The translations under genes were made by a program, and so were the position numbers. From NCBI GenBank assembly GCA_013398295.1, contig VZSF01003924.1, forward strand, positions 620,001 to 684,000: DNA of 64,000 nucleotides, given 5' to 3'. Shown one piece after another: positions 1-13,350 of this stretch; the first letter of the stretch is position 1, and each line of letters begins with the position of its first letter. Source of the DNA: Chionis minor. Taxonomy: Eukaryota; Chordata; Aves; Charadriiformes; Chionididae. The notes beneath the pieces were generated by a model that searched no databases, had not been told where the DNA came from, and saw only the letters and a program-made list of their open reading frames with translations.

Positions 1-3000
1 AGCTCATACTTAAACTGCTGCAACCTCAGCAATAAAAGTCCCAGCAAAACACATCAGTTTGTATGGACACCAGGGATAACTGATGATGAAGATCTACGCC
101 ACACCAGCTGAGTTGCTGCCGAGTTGCTACAAAGCTATTCAACTTAATTTAATGGCAAAATATCCCTGGTTCAGTGTATTCAGTGAATTAGTATTGAATT
201 AGTTAGTTACAAGGAAGTGCCTCAGAAGCCAAGCAGCATTAGATAATTACCATTATGTGCTGACAGGATAATCTCATTTTTTTCATAGACCTTGACTAAG
301 CAAATCACTCATGTGCCTGCTTCCCTGGCAAAACATCTATATTCAATTGAGAATCCCATACACATGAAGAATGTGCCTGAGATACAATATGACCTGTCAT
401 CACCTGGTTTTCAAGGGATTTAAATAGATTTGGGATCAAGTCCCAGGTTGCAGTGGTCTAGTTCTCACAACACTCTCTTCACTGATAAGAACGTGTAAAG
501 GTCCTGAAATTTTGTTTTATAAGAGCTACGTAACTCAACTGAGTGAAGAGAGGGCGTACAACATTCCATAAAGTTAAGTATTAGTATGCTACTTCCTGGT
601 CCTGCAAATATTCTTACATTTTGCTAAAAATATTATCTCCCATTTTTTCTATTTTCCAATTATTTGTGCTTGGTACTGAAAGCAACACTCAAGGACAGGC
701 TGAAGTGTTCTTTGGGTACAAACCTTCTGTGTACATGTCACCCAAGCTGGGATTTTTTTCAAGTGGTCCAGAGAAGTCAGCCCATAGTTACAATAAATGT
801 TTTTGTGTGTGCTAGTGCACAGTTTACATATGAAAATAGCCACTTCCATGTTCTATACGACTGAAGGTTGAAGGCCTTTGAAAATGTCACCTTCACAGAC
901 ATGTGAAAATGTCTTAAAATGAAATAAGAATGAGAGAGAGGTGCAGAATGACATCAAGAGCATTTCACGATCAGTAACCGCGGTATTGTACTTCTACCAC
1001 AGTCAAATAACAAATGCAAGAGTTATTTCCTTTGTTATCCTCTATATAAGATATGTTGCGAACACAATACAGAGTGTATGTGTGAAACAAATCAAGTCAT
1101 CTCACACACACCCACCATTTAAGTGTTCATTTATTTAATCTTGGTAAGAGGTACAACCCACATCCCTATGCAGCTGGATTCAATTGATTTCATTTCTCTG
1201 TTCATCTTGCTGCTTTTATGTTTGAGATTTTTGACATCCACAGAAATGGATGTCTATAGGTGAAACGCGCCATTTAGTGTTCCATAATGAAATAGCACTG
1301 ACCTACATATAGGCTGGCAATAGCACAAGGAACGCTACACAAAGAGCATCAGAAGTTCATTTCCTCCAAATTTTGTTTAGCAAGTTGTTGGAAAATGTTT
1401 GGTATATTGTTGGTAAAGGCTTATATGTACGTGAAAGGCTTCTTTAGTCAGATCTGGTCTTTTTTATGCACCCTGTGAGGCTGTCTGTCGGCTCTTACTA
1501 ACATCTGTACTAAAGGTTTTGTATTCTGAGTTTGGAGTTTTATAATTTACAGGGAAAATGGACCTTTGACATTTGTTTCTGAAGAACAGACTATAACCTA
1601 ACAAGATGGGCATTATAGTTTAATGCAATACAGCTATACCCAGTATTAAATGCCTTTTAGTTAATATGCTAAGAAGCACTCCATGCAGTCTTAGAACAGT
1701 GACAGAGATTGTATCCATAGCAGCAATTCACAGTAACCAGTCTCTTTTTCTACTAACAGTCTATTGTAAGGAAACTGCATAAAATGTTCTGCTCAGCAGG
1801 AAGGAAAGAAGCTGCTATCCCACTTGCTGCTTTTGTTAATAGGAAAGTGGAGTGATTAATCATTAAGGAACAAAATGTAATATATTTTGTGGCAACAATG
1901 ATGCTATCAGTAAGAGTGACACGATGGGCACCTACACAAGTAGGAGATCCATGTTAAGCAATGTTGGGGATTATGGCATTTTGCATAAAAATCAAGATTG
2001 AATTTCTAACCGTTTTCAAATCTGTGAATGGTTTTCATTTTTCTAACTTCTGTGTAAGGGTCTTGAGGTACAAAGAACATCTTCTACCACCTCTGAAACC
2101 AAACCTTCAAACATTTTTATTAGTATTAATTCCCTCTTTAAAGAGTGGGTTTACCCTGCAAAGTAACCAGCTTGTGGCTTTACGCAGCTGTTCAGTCACA
2201 GGAGCATATTTCAATACCATGCTGTTAATGTGTCTTTTGGGGTTGTCTTTTCATTATTTCTTTCAATTAGCTAGAGTGGTTTATGGTTATTTCTACAATG
2301 GCAGACCAAACACAAAAAACCACAGGCGTTTAGAGAAGCAGCAGAAGATACGCCAAGACAGTAACTTTTGGTGCAAGAACCCAGGTTGTCCATTTAGTCC
2401 TTCAGGTTGGAATCATGAAGACAGGCCAATGCTCCCTTAGTCTTTAATCTAAACTTGAGGCTGGGATGTGAATCACCTTCTGAAAAGCTGCTTTCAAATA
2501 GCCATCTAGGGAGAAGGAGTCTTTTCTTATTCTCTGCAAGAGAATTTTCTTGTTTCCTTTTGCAAGGCACGACGGCTAATAGAGAAAATAAGATGGAGAC
2601 TGATGTTTTAGATGTTATCAGGGCTCCAGTCCTGACTCCCACTGCTGCTCATGTTTTTTGTACTAAAGGCCACTGACTAAAATATATAGATTGGGTGTCG
2701 CCATACCCCAAGGCCCTTCTTACAGAAAGACTCCTCATCAACAAGGAGCACTTTGGTTCCTTTTTGTGACACTCCCTTTACATTTCAGTCCAATGGTTTA
2801 GCTGCATTAGGAGGGATGAAGAGCTGACACTTTTTATAATCTGGGGCTAGTCTTTATGCAAGAGAATGACAGCACTTATATACGTGACTGAAATTTCTAA
2901 ATAATTGTTTAGTTAAAATCAAGACAGTGCTGTACAAAACAGGTTCCCAGTGTTGCACTGTTACAGCTCCTTCTGTAGTTGGCCGGGGACACAAACAACA

Positions 3001-5464
3001 GGAAGACTGTGACTCTAGGACTGTCTCCTTTCTGTTGTCCGCATGAAAACAGGAACCCTTGGACCCATCTCTTTCTTCATGAGACATTATAAATCTTCAA
3101 AGAAATACTGTGCTTATCAATGTGCATTGGACTCATTTCCATCCTCCAATTTACTGGGTTCTTTTATGCACAGGACCGCCATGTCCTTGAGCAATGATAT
3201 CTGCAGCTGGATAGAACAAATCACAGGATTTAGAGAAGGTACTAGCTTGATGCATTTTCTTCCTTTCCTAGAAACCTTTGGCTTTGGAGTCTCCAAAGCA
3301 CAGGAAGATGTTGGAGTACTTTTTCACTATCCTGATCCGGTGCGTACTTAAGGGACTAGTTTAAATTCTAGCAGCCTGGGAACTGGTCGTGTTATCTATC
3401 TGAAAAGACAGAGTAGTGTCAGTAAGTTTACAATGGAACGGACATATCTTATTTGTAATATTCTCTGGGAAAGGACTTCAAAGAGCTAATTCCTGGAAGA
3501 AGAGCATGAAGTCACAGGCGATAAATCCAGCTAAAGTTCATAAAATATGCAATTTTGAAACTACTGAATAAAACATGCTCACAGAAAATCAGACGGAAAG
3601 AAGACCTTTTGTTCTTGGCCTTATAGTTTGTTTGGCAGTCCAAATGAAATGTGGGGTGAGGGATGCTTCCACTGTACCAAGGGCAGGAGGCAAACATTTC
3701 AGTAGTGTAGGAGTAGGCTGTCCGGAGTCATGTCTAGGGTATAGAGCAAGGAGAAGATGAGGGAGTTAATAACTGGGGGTTTTTGAGGGCCATAGCACTT
3801 CTCACTGGTTCATTACACACCAGGTACTTTTGGAAGTCGTAGGCATTCCTAAACATTTCCCATTGATGAAAGGTCAGAGCAAAATTTTGCCTGTTGTGTC
3901 CAGCTGGGGACTGGGAGGTCACTCTCTGCCCATGTGCAATTGCAGACTGAGACATGGCATGTCCAAAAGGAGAGATCACCAAAAGGTGCTGACCAATGAG
4001 TCAACTCTTACTGTAGACCAGAGGAGTGACAAAACAGGTTTTTCTCCATTTTCTCCATTTTGTCCAAAATAGTCCTATACTGGATGTATGGGACCAAAAC
4101 ACACTGTCTAGCCTTGGGAATGCTTTTCATTGCAGCCTCTCAGAGTGATCTTCTTTCTGAAGATCTTTCAGCTGTGGCTGACTCTGAGGCTTTCTAGGTA
4201 GTGGTCAGCTTTCAAAATCATTGTTTCACTGTGTTGTTTTGGTATGGTTTTTTGTGGGTTTTTTTTACACTGTAAATATCTTTATTCTTCTTAATAACCT
4301 GAAAATAACAATTGAGTTTGGTCACTATGAGATAGGTCATGTGTCCTGGTGACACTGCAGCTTCTCAGAAACTGTTGATCAAGCCATTTGGCAAGGAGTC
4401 TGACACTGTGACCCTGGAGAGACAAAAATACATTATCAGGTGCCAGTGGATGGCTGGGACTCCAGAGAAAAAACTCATCCTTCCACATGCATAGATACCA
4501 TCGATGACAGTAAGACACTTTAGAGAAGATGGCAGCTGAGATGTGTACTAAATCTCAGAAAAGTTCTAATGGAATATTAAATTTGCAAGATATCATCGAT
4601 GACTACATTGCAGTGGACTCCAGCCTGCACCACTCCAAACCTTGCCACATCTTTTCCCCAGAACACCCAACAGCCAACTCATGTGCTGTACCTGAATTGG
4701 AATCCCCCACACTTAGCAAGGATGTTGTAGCACATACCCTATAATGATAGGATAAAGCCTGTTGTCCATCAAGGCCATGTAATTTTTTGTGCATTGAAGT
4801 AACGATATCTCAAATAAAATTTCCATAAACAGCTACAGAAATACCAGACTTTAAGCTCCTGACGCAGAATGGCGTTCTACTTTTATTTATATATGCCTAT
4901 ATATTACTGTGTATTCACAATATACACACATACACTCCCTTTAACAACGGAAAAACACCACCTACGTGTAACAGATGGCTTTTTTAATTCCTTTTTGTTT
5001 CGTAAAATATCTGTTTAAATAAATAGTAAAGCCTCTTGAGTCATAATTTCTTCAAGATAAAAAAACAGGTTGCAGCATAATCTGTACTAATTACTGGAAA
5101 TGCTAACAAAATAATGCAGCATCTTAAAAGCAGAAAAAGAATTGGATTTAATAATCAGTTGTAATTAAGTGAAGGGCCACATTGGAGATTTTGTCTTGGA
5201 AATAACTTTTACACCGCAAACAGATAGAGTAAGTCAAGAAATCAAAAGAAAGAGAAACTCAGTACACAGCTCACAATTCAAGAATGTTTTCTGCAGTAAT
5301 CAGTGATAAATGTCTCTTCAGGGATATCTGTCTCTGCAGGAGGGAAAAACATCTAATGAAATATATGCTGCTGTACAGAAAATTAATGAGTGAACTGAGT
5401 AGAGAACATACCATATATAAAAATAAATCAGCATACATACACATCAACATCATGATGCCAGAGA
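1..5464. other. Non-coding DNA, no gene or repeat recognised
   Basis: AT-rich unique sequence. The longest open frame (1961-2440, plus) shows no family resemblance and no splice or start context. Confidence 0.6.
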
Positions 5465-5630
5465 AGCTGTAGATGTCCTGTCCCTAGAAGTGTTCAAAAC
5501 CAAGCTCACTGGGGCTCCGAGCGACCTGGTCTAGTGGGAGGTGTCCCCCACTGTCCATGGCTGTAGGGTTGGAACTAGGTTGGTCCCTTCCAACCTAAAC
5601 CATTCTATGATGATTCTATGATTCTATGAT
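5465..5630 (+). mobile_element. CR1 LINE 3' end (short)
   Basis: About 165 bp: AGATGTCCTGTCCCTAGAAG, then GGTTGGAACTAGGTTGGTCC and CTTCCAACC, with a well-kept GATTCTATGATTCTATGAT tail. 5'-truncated. Confidence 0.92.
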
Positions 5631-7377
5631 ATTGGCATTAGCATAAATATACAAGAAAAGAAAGAGAATTTCTCAGTGATATCTACATTGAACTTTAAAA
5701 AGAAAAAAAAAAAAGGATTATTGGGAAATCTGTTCTGGTTCTAGAGAGTCGCTCCTTTTTTAATCTTAATTTGTCCTACTTGATTTGACTGGTTTTGTAA
5801 ATAGATCACAGAATCATGGAACCCCAAACCTTCTATAAGAAACCACAAGAAATCAGCTGACTTGCATTCTCTGTCCTCAAGGATCAGCTGTACCTAAACC
5901 ATTACTTCAGCACTGTTGCAGCACGAAGACTGAAGGACCTCTCCTGATAGACCTTGCTAAAAATTTCTGAAGCACATTGCCTGATGTCTACTAAAAATCT
6001 TCCATTAACAGAAATCCATGGAGTTACGGGGCAACATGCTTAGCAGCCTTTTCTTTTTATTCTGAAATGTTCAATATCTTTCAGGCTGTTAGTCCTCTGA
6101 TAAGTTGTTTCCTGCTATAATGAAGATAGGAGTTTACACTCAGAAATGACTGTTTGCCATTAAATTACATTTTGGGAGTCCAGTGTGCAGTGCATTTATA
6201 CTAAATTTTTATAGAAATACTGCGTGGCAACTGCAATAGAGGAGATGGAAACGTTTTTTTAAATCATGCTGTATTGTGAGCCCATAATATTTCCCAGGAC
6301 ATCATAGTTCTGTTTGCTTTTTAGATCTCAATAAAAGATGGAAAAAGGGAACAAATGATATCATCTTAAATTTCTCACCACTTAATTACCTTCGCTGACA
6401 TTTACATGGCAATTCTTTTCATATATTTCAGTTTCCTAAATACAGGACTCTCTGAGAAAATCACTTAAATAATTATTAGATCATTATTGCCATTCAAAGA
6501 GAAAGCATTTAAAATGCCATCACACCGCTTATCCCATAAATAAAGCACTCAAAAACTAAGTACAGTTTTATGAGGGCCAAGCAGTATTTTGCAGTTAGTA
6601 TGCTTTTCTGACAGTGAAATATAAAAGGACAGCCCTCTTACATTCGGAGACATCCTCATGTTTTATAGGAATATGTTCTGTATCACTGCCATAACTTAAC
6701 TATTCGCTAATTTAAACTAAACTAGTCAGTGTCTTCTTAATGACTGTTCTCTATTTGTTATACTTTACAGCTTGCTCTTGGATGTAACAAACATACCATA
6801 TATCTCCCGGAGCACTTGAAGGAATACTACGTTTCCTGTGCAGTCTTCCAGCGTACGCAGGTCTGTAACCGCGAACTGAGGACACATTTCATCTTTTTGC
6901 TTGCTTCTCCTAGTTTTGATGATTTCCTTTCAGAGTGAGAGCTCAGCTGGTCAGTACTACCAACGCACCCTCCGGCTTCTCCTCTGGGCCCAGGACACTC
7001 CGTGCATTTATTGTCTCAGGCTCGTGTAGAAATTATGTTTGCATCTCACACTGATTATCAAGTCAACAGATTACGCTGCAAAAAACCGCTCCATTGGGTA
7101 GCATTTACTATCATTTCAAGTAATATTAAATACTAATGTCTGTGTTGTGCTCTTCCTCTGGTTTTCTGTCTGGGTCTCCAACCAAATCTGAACCTTTGTG
7201 CATTTGCATGCTAATGGTGTGAACGGTAAAGGAGGCTGGGCTTTAGACCAGATCTGGACGTACATTTAACCAATGGTGTAAGTAAATGGGAGAGGAAGAG
7301 GAGTAGAGTCTGGTCTGAGTAAGTTTGAACGTGATGGCAACAAGATTAGTTCAGTTTGGAATGAGAATGCATTAAAG
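5631..7377. other. Non-coding DNA with one exon-like segment
   Basis: Unique sequence. A segment at 6771-6860 has a strong acceptor, an open frame and a GT donor (see findings), but no product is recognised. A CACAGAATCATGGAA word near 5807 may be a worn CR1 tail. Confidence 0.5.
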
Positions 7378-7805
7378 AAGTGCCACGAAGATGATTAGGG
7401 GGCTGGAGCATCTTTCTTATGAGGAAAGGCTGAGGGAGTTGGGTCTTTTTAGTCTGGAGAAGAGAAGGCTGAGGGGGGATCTTATCAGTGTTTACAAATA
7501 CTTAAAGGGAGGGGGCCAGGAGGAGGGGCCAGTCTTTTTTCAGTGATAGGACAAGGGGCAATGGGTACAAACTTGAATATAGGACCTTCCATCTCAACAT
7601 GAGGAGAAACTCTTTCCTTTGAGGGTGGCAGAGCCCTGGCAGAGGCTGCCCAGAGAGGTGGTAGAGTGCCCAACTCTGGAGATATTCCAAACCCACCTGG
7701 ATGCCATCCCGTGCAACCTGCTGTAGGTGGCCCTGCTCTGGCAGGGGGTTGGACCAGATGATCTCTAGAGGTCCCTTCTAATCCTTAACATTCTGTCATT
7801 CTGTG
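7378..7805 (+). mobile_element. CR1 LINE 3' end, different subfamily
   Basis: About 430 bp with GGAGCATCTTTCTTATGAGG, then CTGGAGAAGAGAAGGCTGAG, GCTGCCCAGAGAGGTGGTAG and GACCAGATGATCTCTAGAGG, ending in an ATTCTGTCATTCTGTG tail. The ORF2 remnant is broken by stops and frameshifts. The 3' sequence differs from the 18.0 kb copy, so this is another CR1 subfamily. Confidence 0.92.
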
Positions 7806-10800
7806 AAATATTTTCCAGATATGGAGTTATCCTCATTTCCCTCATAAGTTTTAATTTTTGTTTACCCTTCATCTACCGAGATGTTAATTACTTGGGACAG
7901 GCTATGAGAAGTTGAACACCAACTTTTTTTAGACAGTGCTCCTTGCTCGGGAGCGTAGCCGCATCCATCCTAACAGCACATTCCAGTGTCATTAAGGACA
8001 ACCGGCTCTGCAAGAAATGATGGTTCTGCATAGTAGCAAATCTTCCATTTCCTTTGTTATCCAGACAGCTCCTTTCCACTGTGGCCAAGGACTGTGTGTT
8101 CAGCCATGGACACGCAGTGCAGGCCTGCAGGAAGGGGAAGATGCATAATTTACGCTGCAAGCCAGCACAGTGTCTCGCACGCTTTAAAACAAGCACTTCC
8201 TATTTCATAACTTTGGCCAATTCCACAGCTGGAGAGGGCTTCTGTCCCATTGCACATAAGCTTCCTTTGCATATTTCAAAGTCTTAGTTCTACAGCAGAA
8301 TTTCTTTTCTTGAAGGGAAACTAAAATTTCCTTCACACTGTCAGCAATCTCATGCTAAATGTCTTTCTTGGCAGGTAGCTGCAGACAATAAGTGCCAGCC
8401 CAGAAAGGGAAGGATATACATCTTGTTCCAGGTACAAATGCTAATAATTGGAGAAATTCTGCCCTCATTTTCAACAGCAATTAATCTTTGGGAGGACACA
8501 AGCATTTGATTTTCGCTGTTGCTTTGTTACACCAGGTGTCACCTCAGCCACAGCTGTGGTACGTGTAACCCTTCTTTGCCACCCAGCGAAGCTAGGACAG
8601 ATGTGAGCCTGACGACCCAGTGGAAGACATTCAGGTATTAAAATGCAGACACGTTGCATTTCAGTCTGTCTTTGCAAGGCAGATATGATACCTGAAAGAT
8701 GCTGCCAGTACTTAGGACAGAAAATAAATCAGGATTAAATGGTTGCCAGCATAACTGAAAGACTGGTCCTTTTTCCTCAGCAAGAGCCAAATAACACCAC
8801 CCAAACTGATGCCACGAAAGCTTCTTGCTGGACGGGAACAATAAGAAGGCAGAGAAAAAACAGGATAATTATTTTATGAATCATCTTTTAAATAATAATA
8901 TATTAAGTAGTGCTGTATTACTGGCAGTGGGTCAGTCCATGACGGATTTGGTTTTCTCTGAACTCAGTGAGAATTGTACTAGGAGTAGTTAATGGCATTT
9001 TGAAATAATTTTAGTTTCAGTGCAAGCCATTCAACATTTTCATTCCCTTTATACAGCTTGATTTATTTAATGAAGAGTTGTTGCTGTAGTACAGCATTTT
9101 GCTCCGGACATTTCATTTACTGTTCCAGACAAATGAGAAACCATCTAGAGGAGGGAAATAAGATAAAAAAACCTCTCAGCCTTATAGGGAGGGTTGAAAG
9201 AATTATCTTTATTCATTGTAGAACAGAGAGGCATCACAGAAACGTGGTAATAGTCTTCCTATACATGCAATGATTGTTACAGAGTGAAATAATTCACATT
9301 TTTCCATTTCTGCCAATGTCAACCAAGATGGAATCAACTCCATTTGCAGTCAGAGGAGTCTAGGTTAGGAAACCATGTGTGCTGTAGGAACTGATAAATC
9401 CTACAGTAGATCTCCAAGGGAGATGAAAGAGTCTCCAACACGTAAATATACATTAGGATTTATGTCTTGGATTATACGCTACTTGTGCATGTTTTAGACA
9501 TACATCTGCTAAAGATGGGCTGGTCTTACAGATGCAGAATAAGGTAATTAAACAGCAGCCCTTTCGCAGTCCTGCTTTCCATAATTTATTTGAGTTTATA
9601 ACAGGGAACCTCAGGATAGAATACAGCCCACTCAGCAGTTAGCAAGGCACATAAATCATAACAAATCTTCTAGAGAAAATTTCTATCTTTCATTCTCTAA
9701 CAGTAACAGTATCTAGACAGATGCTGAGTGACCAAGAAATCAGCTTGCTGGATTTTTTTAAGCAACATAAAGACATGAAAATGTTACCTATGCTGTGCCT
9801 CTCGTAACATTTACTCTAATTACTCTCATTAGGGATGAGGGAAAGGTAGGTTGCTTTTCCTAAGCTGAAGGGACTGACTCATCCCTTGGTTTCCCAGCTA
9901 CCAACTGGGACATCAATGGGCATGTTATAGAGTAGAAAACCACCCCTTGAGTAACACCTTCTCTCTTAATTGTGCCAGGTTCCCTCAGAAAGTTCAAATC
10001 AAAATCTTACCACCGTTGAACTTGATGGGAATTTTTCCACTAACTTCAGCAGAACCAAGGTTTTCTTCTCATGTTTGGTTTGGATACCTTCCAGAATGGA
10101 GGATGTTTAGCTGTGAACTCTCTGCACTAACTTCATCACTTTCAGCTGCAGGAACACAAGCTTGCTTTAAACTAAATGAATTATCTGAATCTCTGGAGTC
10201 TGTAAAAGCTCATCTGACCAGACACGACAGCTGTGAAGCACTTTCACTGCTTGAGATCGGGAATACGGGGCCCATATGTTGTACCATCAGGATCTTGTTT
10301 TGAATGTAGCCAAGTTGCCAACTTTTGTAGGCAGCGGCTGCATTTGGAATAACTTCAGAAAGTCAGTGGGAGCTAAAAAGCCCTGGAGATCCTCCTTAGC
10401 TCCCTTACTGGCCCCTAACACGCTCATTAAAATTACCCAGCAGCTCCATGCAGGTTTATATACTTCTCTCAACCCCTCTCGTTTCCTAGTACCTGCAGCT
10501 CTCCACTGTGGGATCGCCCGTGCCAGATGATCCAGCCTGGGTCTCATCCACCCCTATATACATCAAAGATCCATCCACCAAAATAGTAACGCGATGTACC
10601 ACACCTACCACCACCACACACGTGTCTTCCGTATATGTGCGAGCTAATGATTCATGCATGAGGCAAAGGTAGTTTCCTTCGTCAGATATAAATGTGTTTG
10701 ATTGATCCTCAATGCAAAACATGCTGCAAGGCACTAACAACGCCACTGGCCTTTAATTTTTTACCAGGCGGTCTTTTAAGGATTTCACCTGTCATTTTCC

Positions 10801-13259
10801 TTTCTTACCAATTCCAGATGTCCCAGAGCTTGAACACAAGAATGATTTCCAAAATATGCAGCTTAAACTGCTTTTAAAACTCGAGAAATACCGTGGTATT
10901 CACCTCACTGACTTTCTTAAACTTTCCTAAGGATCTGACACCAGAAGACATCCATTCCCTTTAGTTGCATTCAGGCAGTCAGCAATCTCTGTCAGATCCA
11001 GTAAGTACCTACAGTCTTGTCCTTCACAGTCCTCCCCAGCATGGTATAAAAGTGAATATTTAAAAATATTATTCCTTACTCTAGGTGCTCAGAAGGCATC
11101 CTCAGGAATGTTTTATGGACTCACTTGCACATTTAAGCTTTCTATGGTCGATAGCTACCCTAACCATGACCTCTTGTATGCTGTTTGAGCTCTTGACTTC
11201 TGCCTAAACTGGTATGTCTGCATGCAGGGATGTAAACCTTAATCACTCTAACTTTCCTTTTCCATTACTTACCATCGTGCATTAAGACGTTCATAGCCAT
11301 TGCATTATTCTTTTGAATAGCTCTCCTTAAAGCCTACCTCCGCTGTGATTACTACAGACCATTTAACAAGAATTATATAGACAGAGTCACCATATGTTAT
11401 TTATAAATTGCCGATCTAATAATCTGAGGTACAGACATTGTTTATGAGGTATGACATGCTATTTTTACAAGGAAATATAATGAATCTTCAAAGGTCAGCT
11501 TGGCAAAACAGCATCTCAACAACAGAAATCGTTAAGAAGAAATACGTGAAATCAAGTAAAGCAAGTTAATATAAAACTGTAAACAGCAGTTTGGTGTATA
11601 AAAATAGCTATCCAGGGCTCTGGTATGGCAATGGTACAACAAAGTAGGAGGAGCAGAAACTGAGCCAAATTAATAGGACAGTATTTCTGCTGATGCTGGT
11701 TGGCAACAATAGATGTAAGAAACCTTGATAAGGTATTTTGAAAATAGCCAGACACAATAGAATACTATAGAAAGGATTTTTCATTTTAAAAGTAGTTGCT
11801 GCACTTTTAATTACAAAAGAATGAAAAAAAAAAGCCTCCTAAAGAAATATCTTACAGGACACATACAAGTTGTGAGGTCACCTGGTTCTTAATCAAAAAC
11901 TGAGAAGCCCCGAAAAGATGCAAGCCTACACAACAAAATTTAAACTAGCTTTCCCATCCCTCTGCAGTTAAAAGAAAAAAAAGAACTGAATCACTAAGAG
12001 GAAAGGCTGTTGACTTTGCACACCCCACTGTTTCACATTTCTCTGCTTGCCCTTACTGCATTTTCCCCTGGGATGCGCTGTATTCATCAGGAACAGAGCT
12101 ACTACTGCTTGACGCTGCTCCATCTCCACAGAGCTGCTGAGCCAGCACTTGCTTTTTGCTTACCTTAACTGCAAAGTGAAATGAATTAGCTTAAACCACC
12201 TGACTTGTCTCAGCACCTTTGGGACAGTCCAAAAGTCAGCAATCAATCAATTAAAGAAGCTGAAATTTGCTTTGCTGCTTGCAGCTGAGGATGTAACATG
12301 AATAGCCCCGCTGGTGAAAGGACTGTCCACATGCTCAGCATTTATGACTTCTCGTACTCGTTTGAAAAGAGGCGTATGCTTAGACTTTTTTTCATATGTG
12401 AGCTCCTTTGTTTTTAACCTTGAGTCCTGCCCATCTGCGAGAGCTGGGCAGTATTGTTTCTCCTGGGAACAGTCTACACAAACTGCCACCACAGCTACCA
12501 ACGGTAACATAATGAGAGGAAGCTTATCAGGAGACTTTAGCATGGGCAAAATTATACACAGCTAACTGGTCTGGTCTGTCACGCTGATACACAACCAGTT
12601 TTGCACCAGCACTGCGATGTCCTCACTGTCCGTGCTGTAGATGCTGGTTCATGTTCAGGCACAGCTCCAGGCAGGGAAATGCAGCTGGAACTGAGGGCTG
12701 GAGCTCTCAGGGATTTCTCCTCTATACGCATGATGGGTATGACCAGTGACCAATGTACAAAGGCAGCTCTACTCTCCTGAGCAGCAAGATGCACAACAGC
12801 CACTTGGCAGAGAATTGGAGGGCAGTTCTTAAACCGTGGAGAGCAAGCAATGATGCAGCCAGGCACTGCAGCACAAAGTTGCTTTCAAGTGAATGCTTAA
12901 ATCCACGCTTAGCCAACAAAGTTTAAGCTTATCAAGGATTTGGTGAATCCTTACCTGAATTAACGTCAAAGAGAGCATCCTTGCCTCTGAGATCTCAGAA
13001 GAAACTGGAGAAAAATGTGCTCTCTCTTCCTTCTATCCAAACCAATTTTTGTGCACAATAACGCACCACGCTTTAAAGAAGTGCTTGAAGTGTTGCACAG
13101 AGCAATCCTAGCCAGGCACTGATTGTGGCAACCTAATGCTAATGCGCTGACATTTGGGATTCACCTATTTTTCAAATTGTAACAATGACCAATGACTGAC
13201 CACAAAACCCCCCACACCTGAAATGGTATTTATGCCCAGCTGGGCATTTGCACGGTGAA

Positions 13260-13262
<3 letters not shown>
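7806..13262. other. Non-coding DNA between CR1 and the GT repeat
   Basis: No supported gene. It contains an exon-like segment at 8375-8431 and a minus-strand open frame at 10486-10746 with an Ig-like motif; neither is convincing. Confidence 0.5.
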
Positions 13263-13297
<35 letters not shown>

Positions 13298-13306
13298 GAG
13301 CTTCTT

Positions 13307-13339
<33 letters not shown>

Positions 13340-13350
13340 TGAGCTTCTTC
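13263..13350. repeat. Duplicated GT microsatellite with shared 11-bp flank
   Basis: (GT)17 at 13263-13296 is followed by TGAGCTTCTTC (13297-13307). Then come GTGTAT and (GT)13 (13314-13339) and the same TGAGCTTCTTC (13340-13350). The unit repeats with a 43-bp offset. The reverse strand reads as Thr-His repeats, which is an artefact of the microsatellite. Confidence 0.95.

Noticed and set aside
1961..2440. 159-codon open frame, plus strand, the longest in the left part
   Set aside because: No recognisable domain, no splice or start context, and mixed composition; consistent with a chance open frame.
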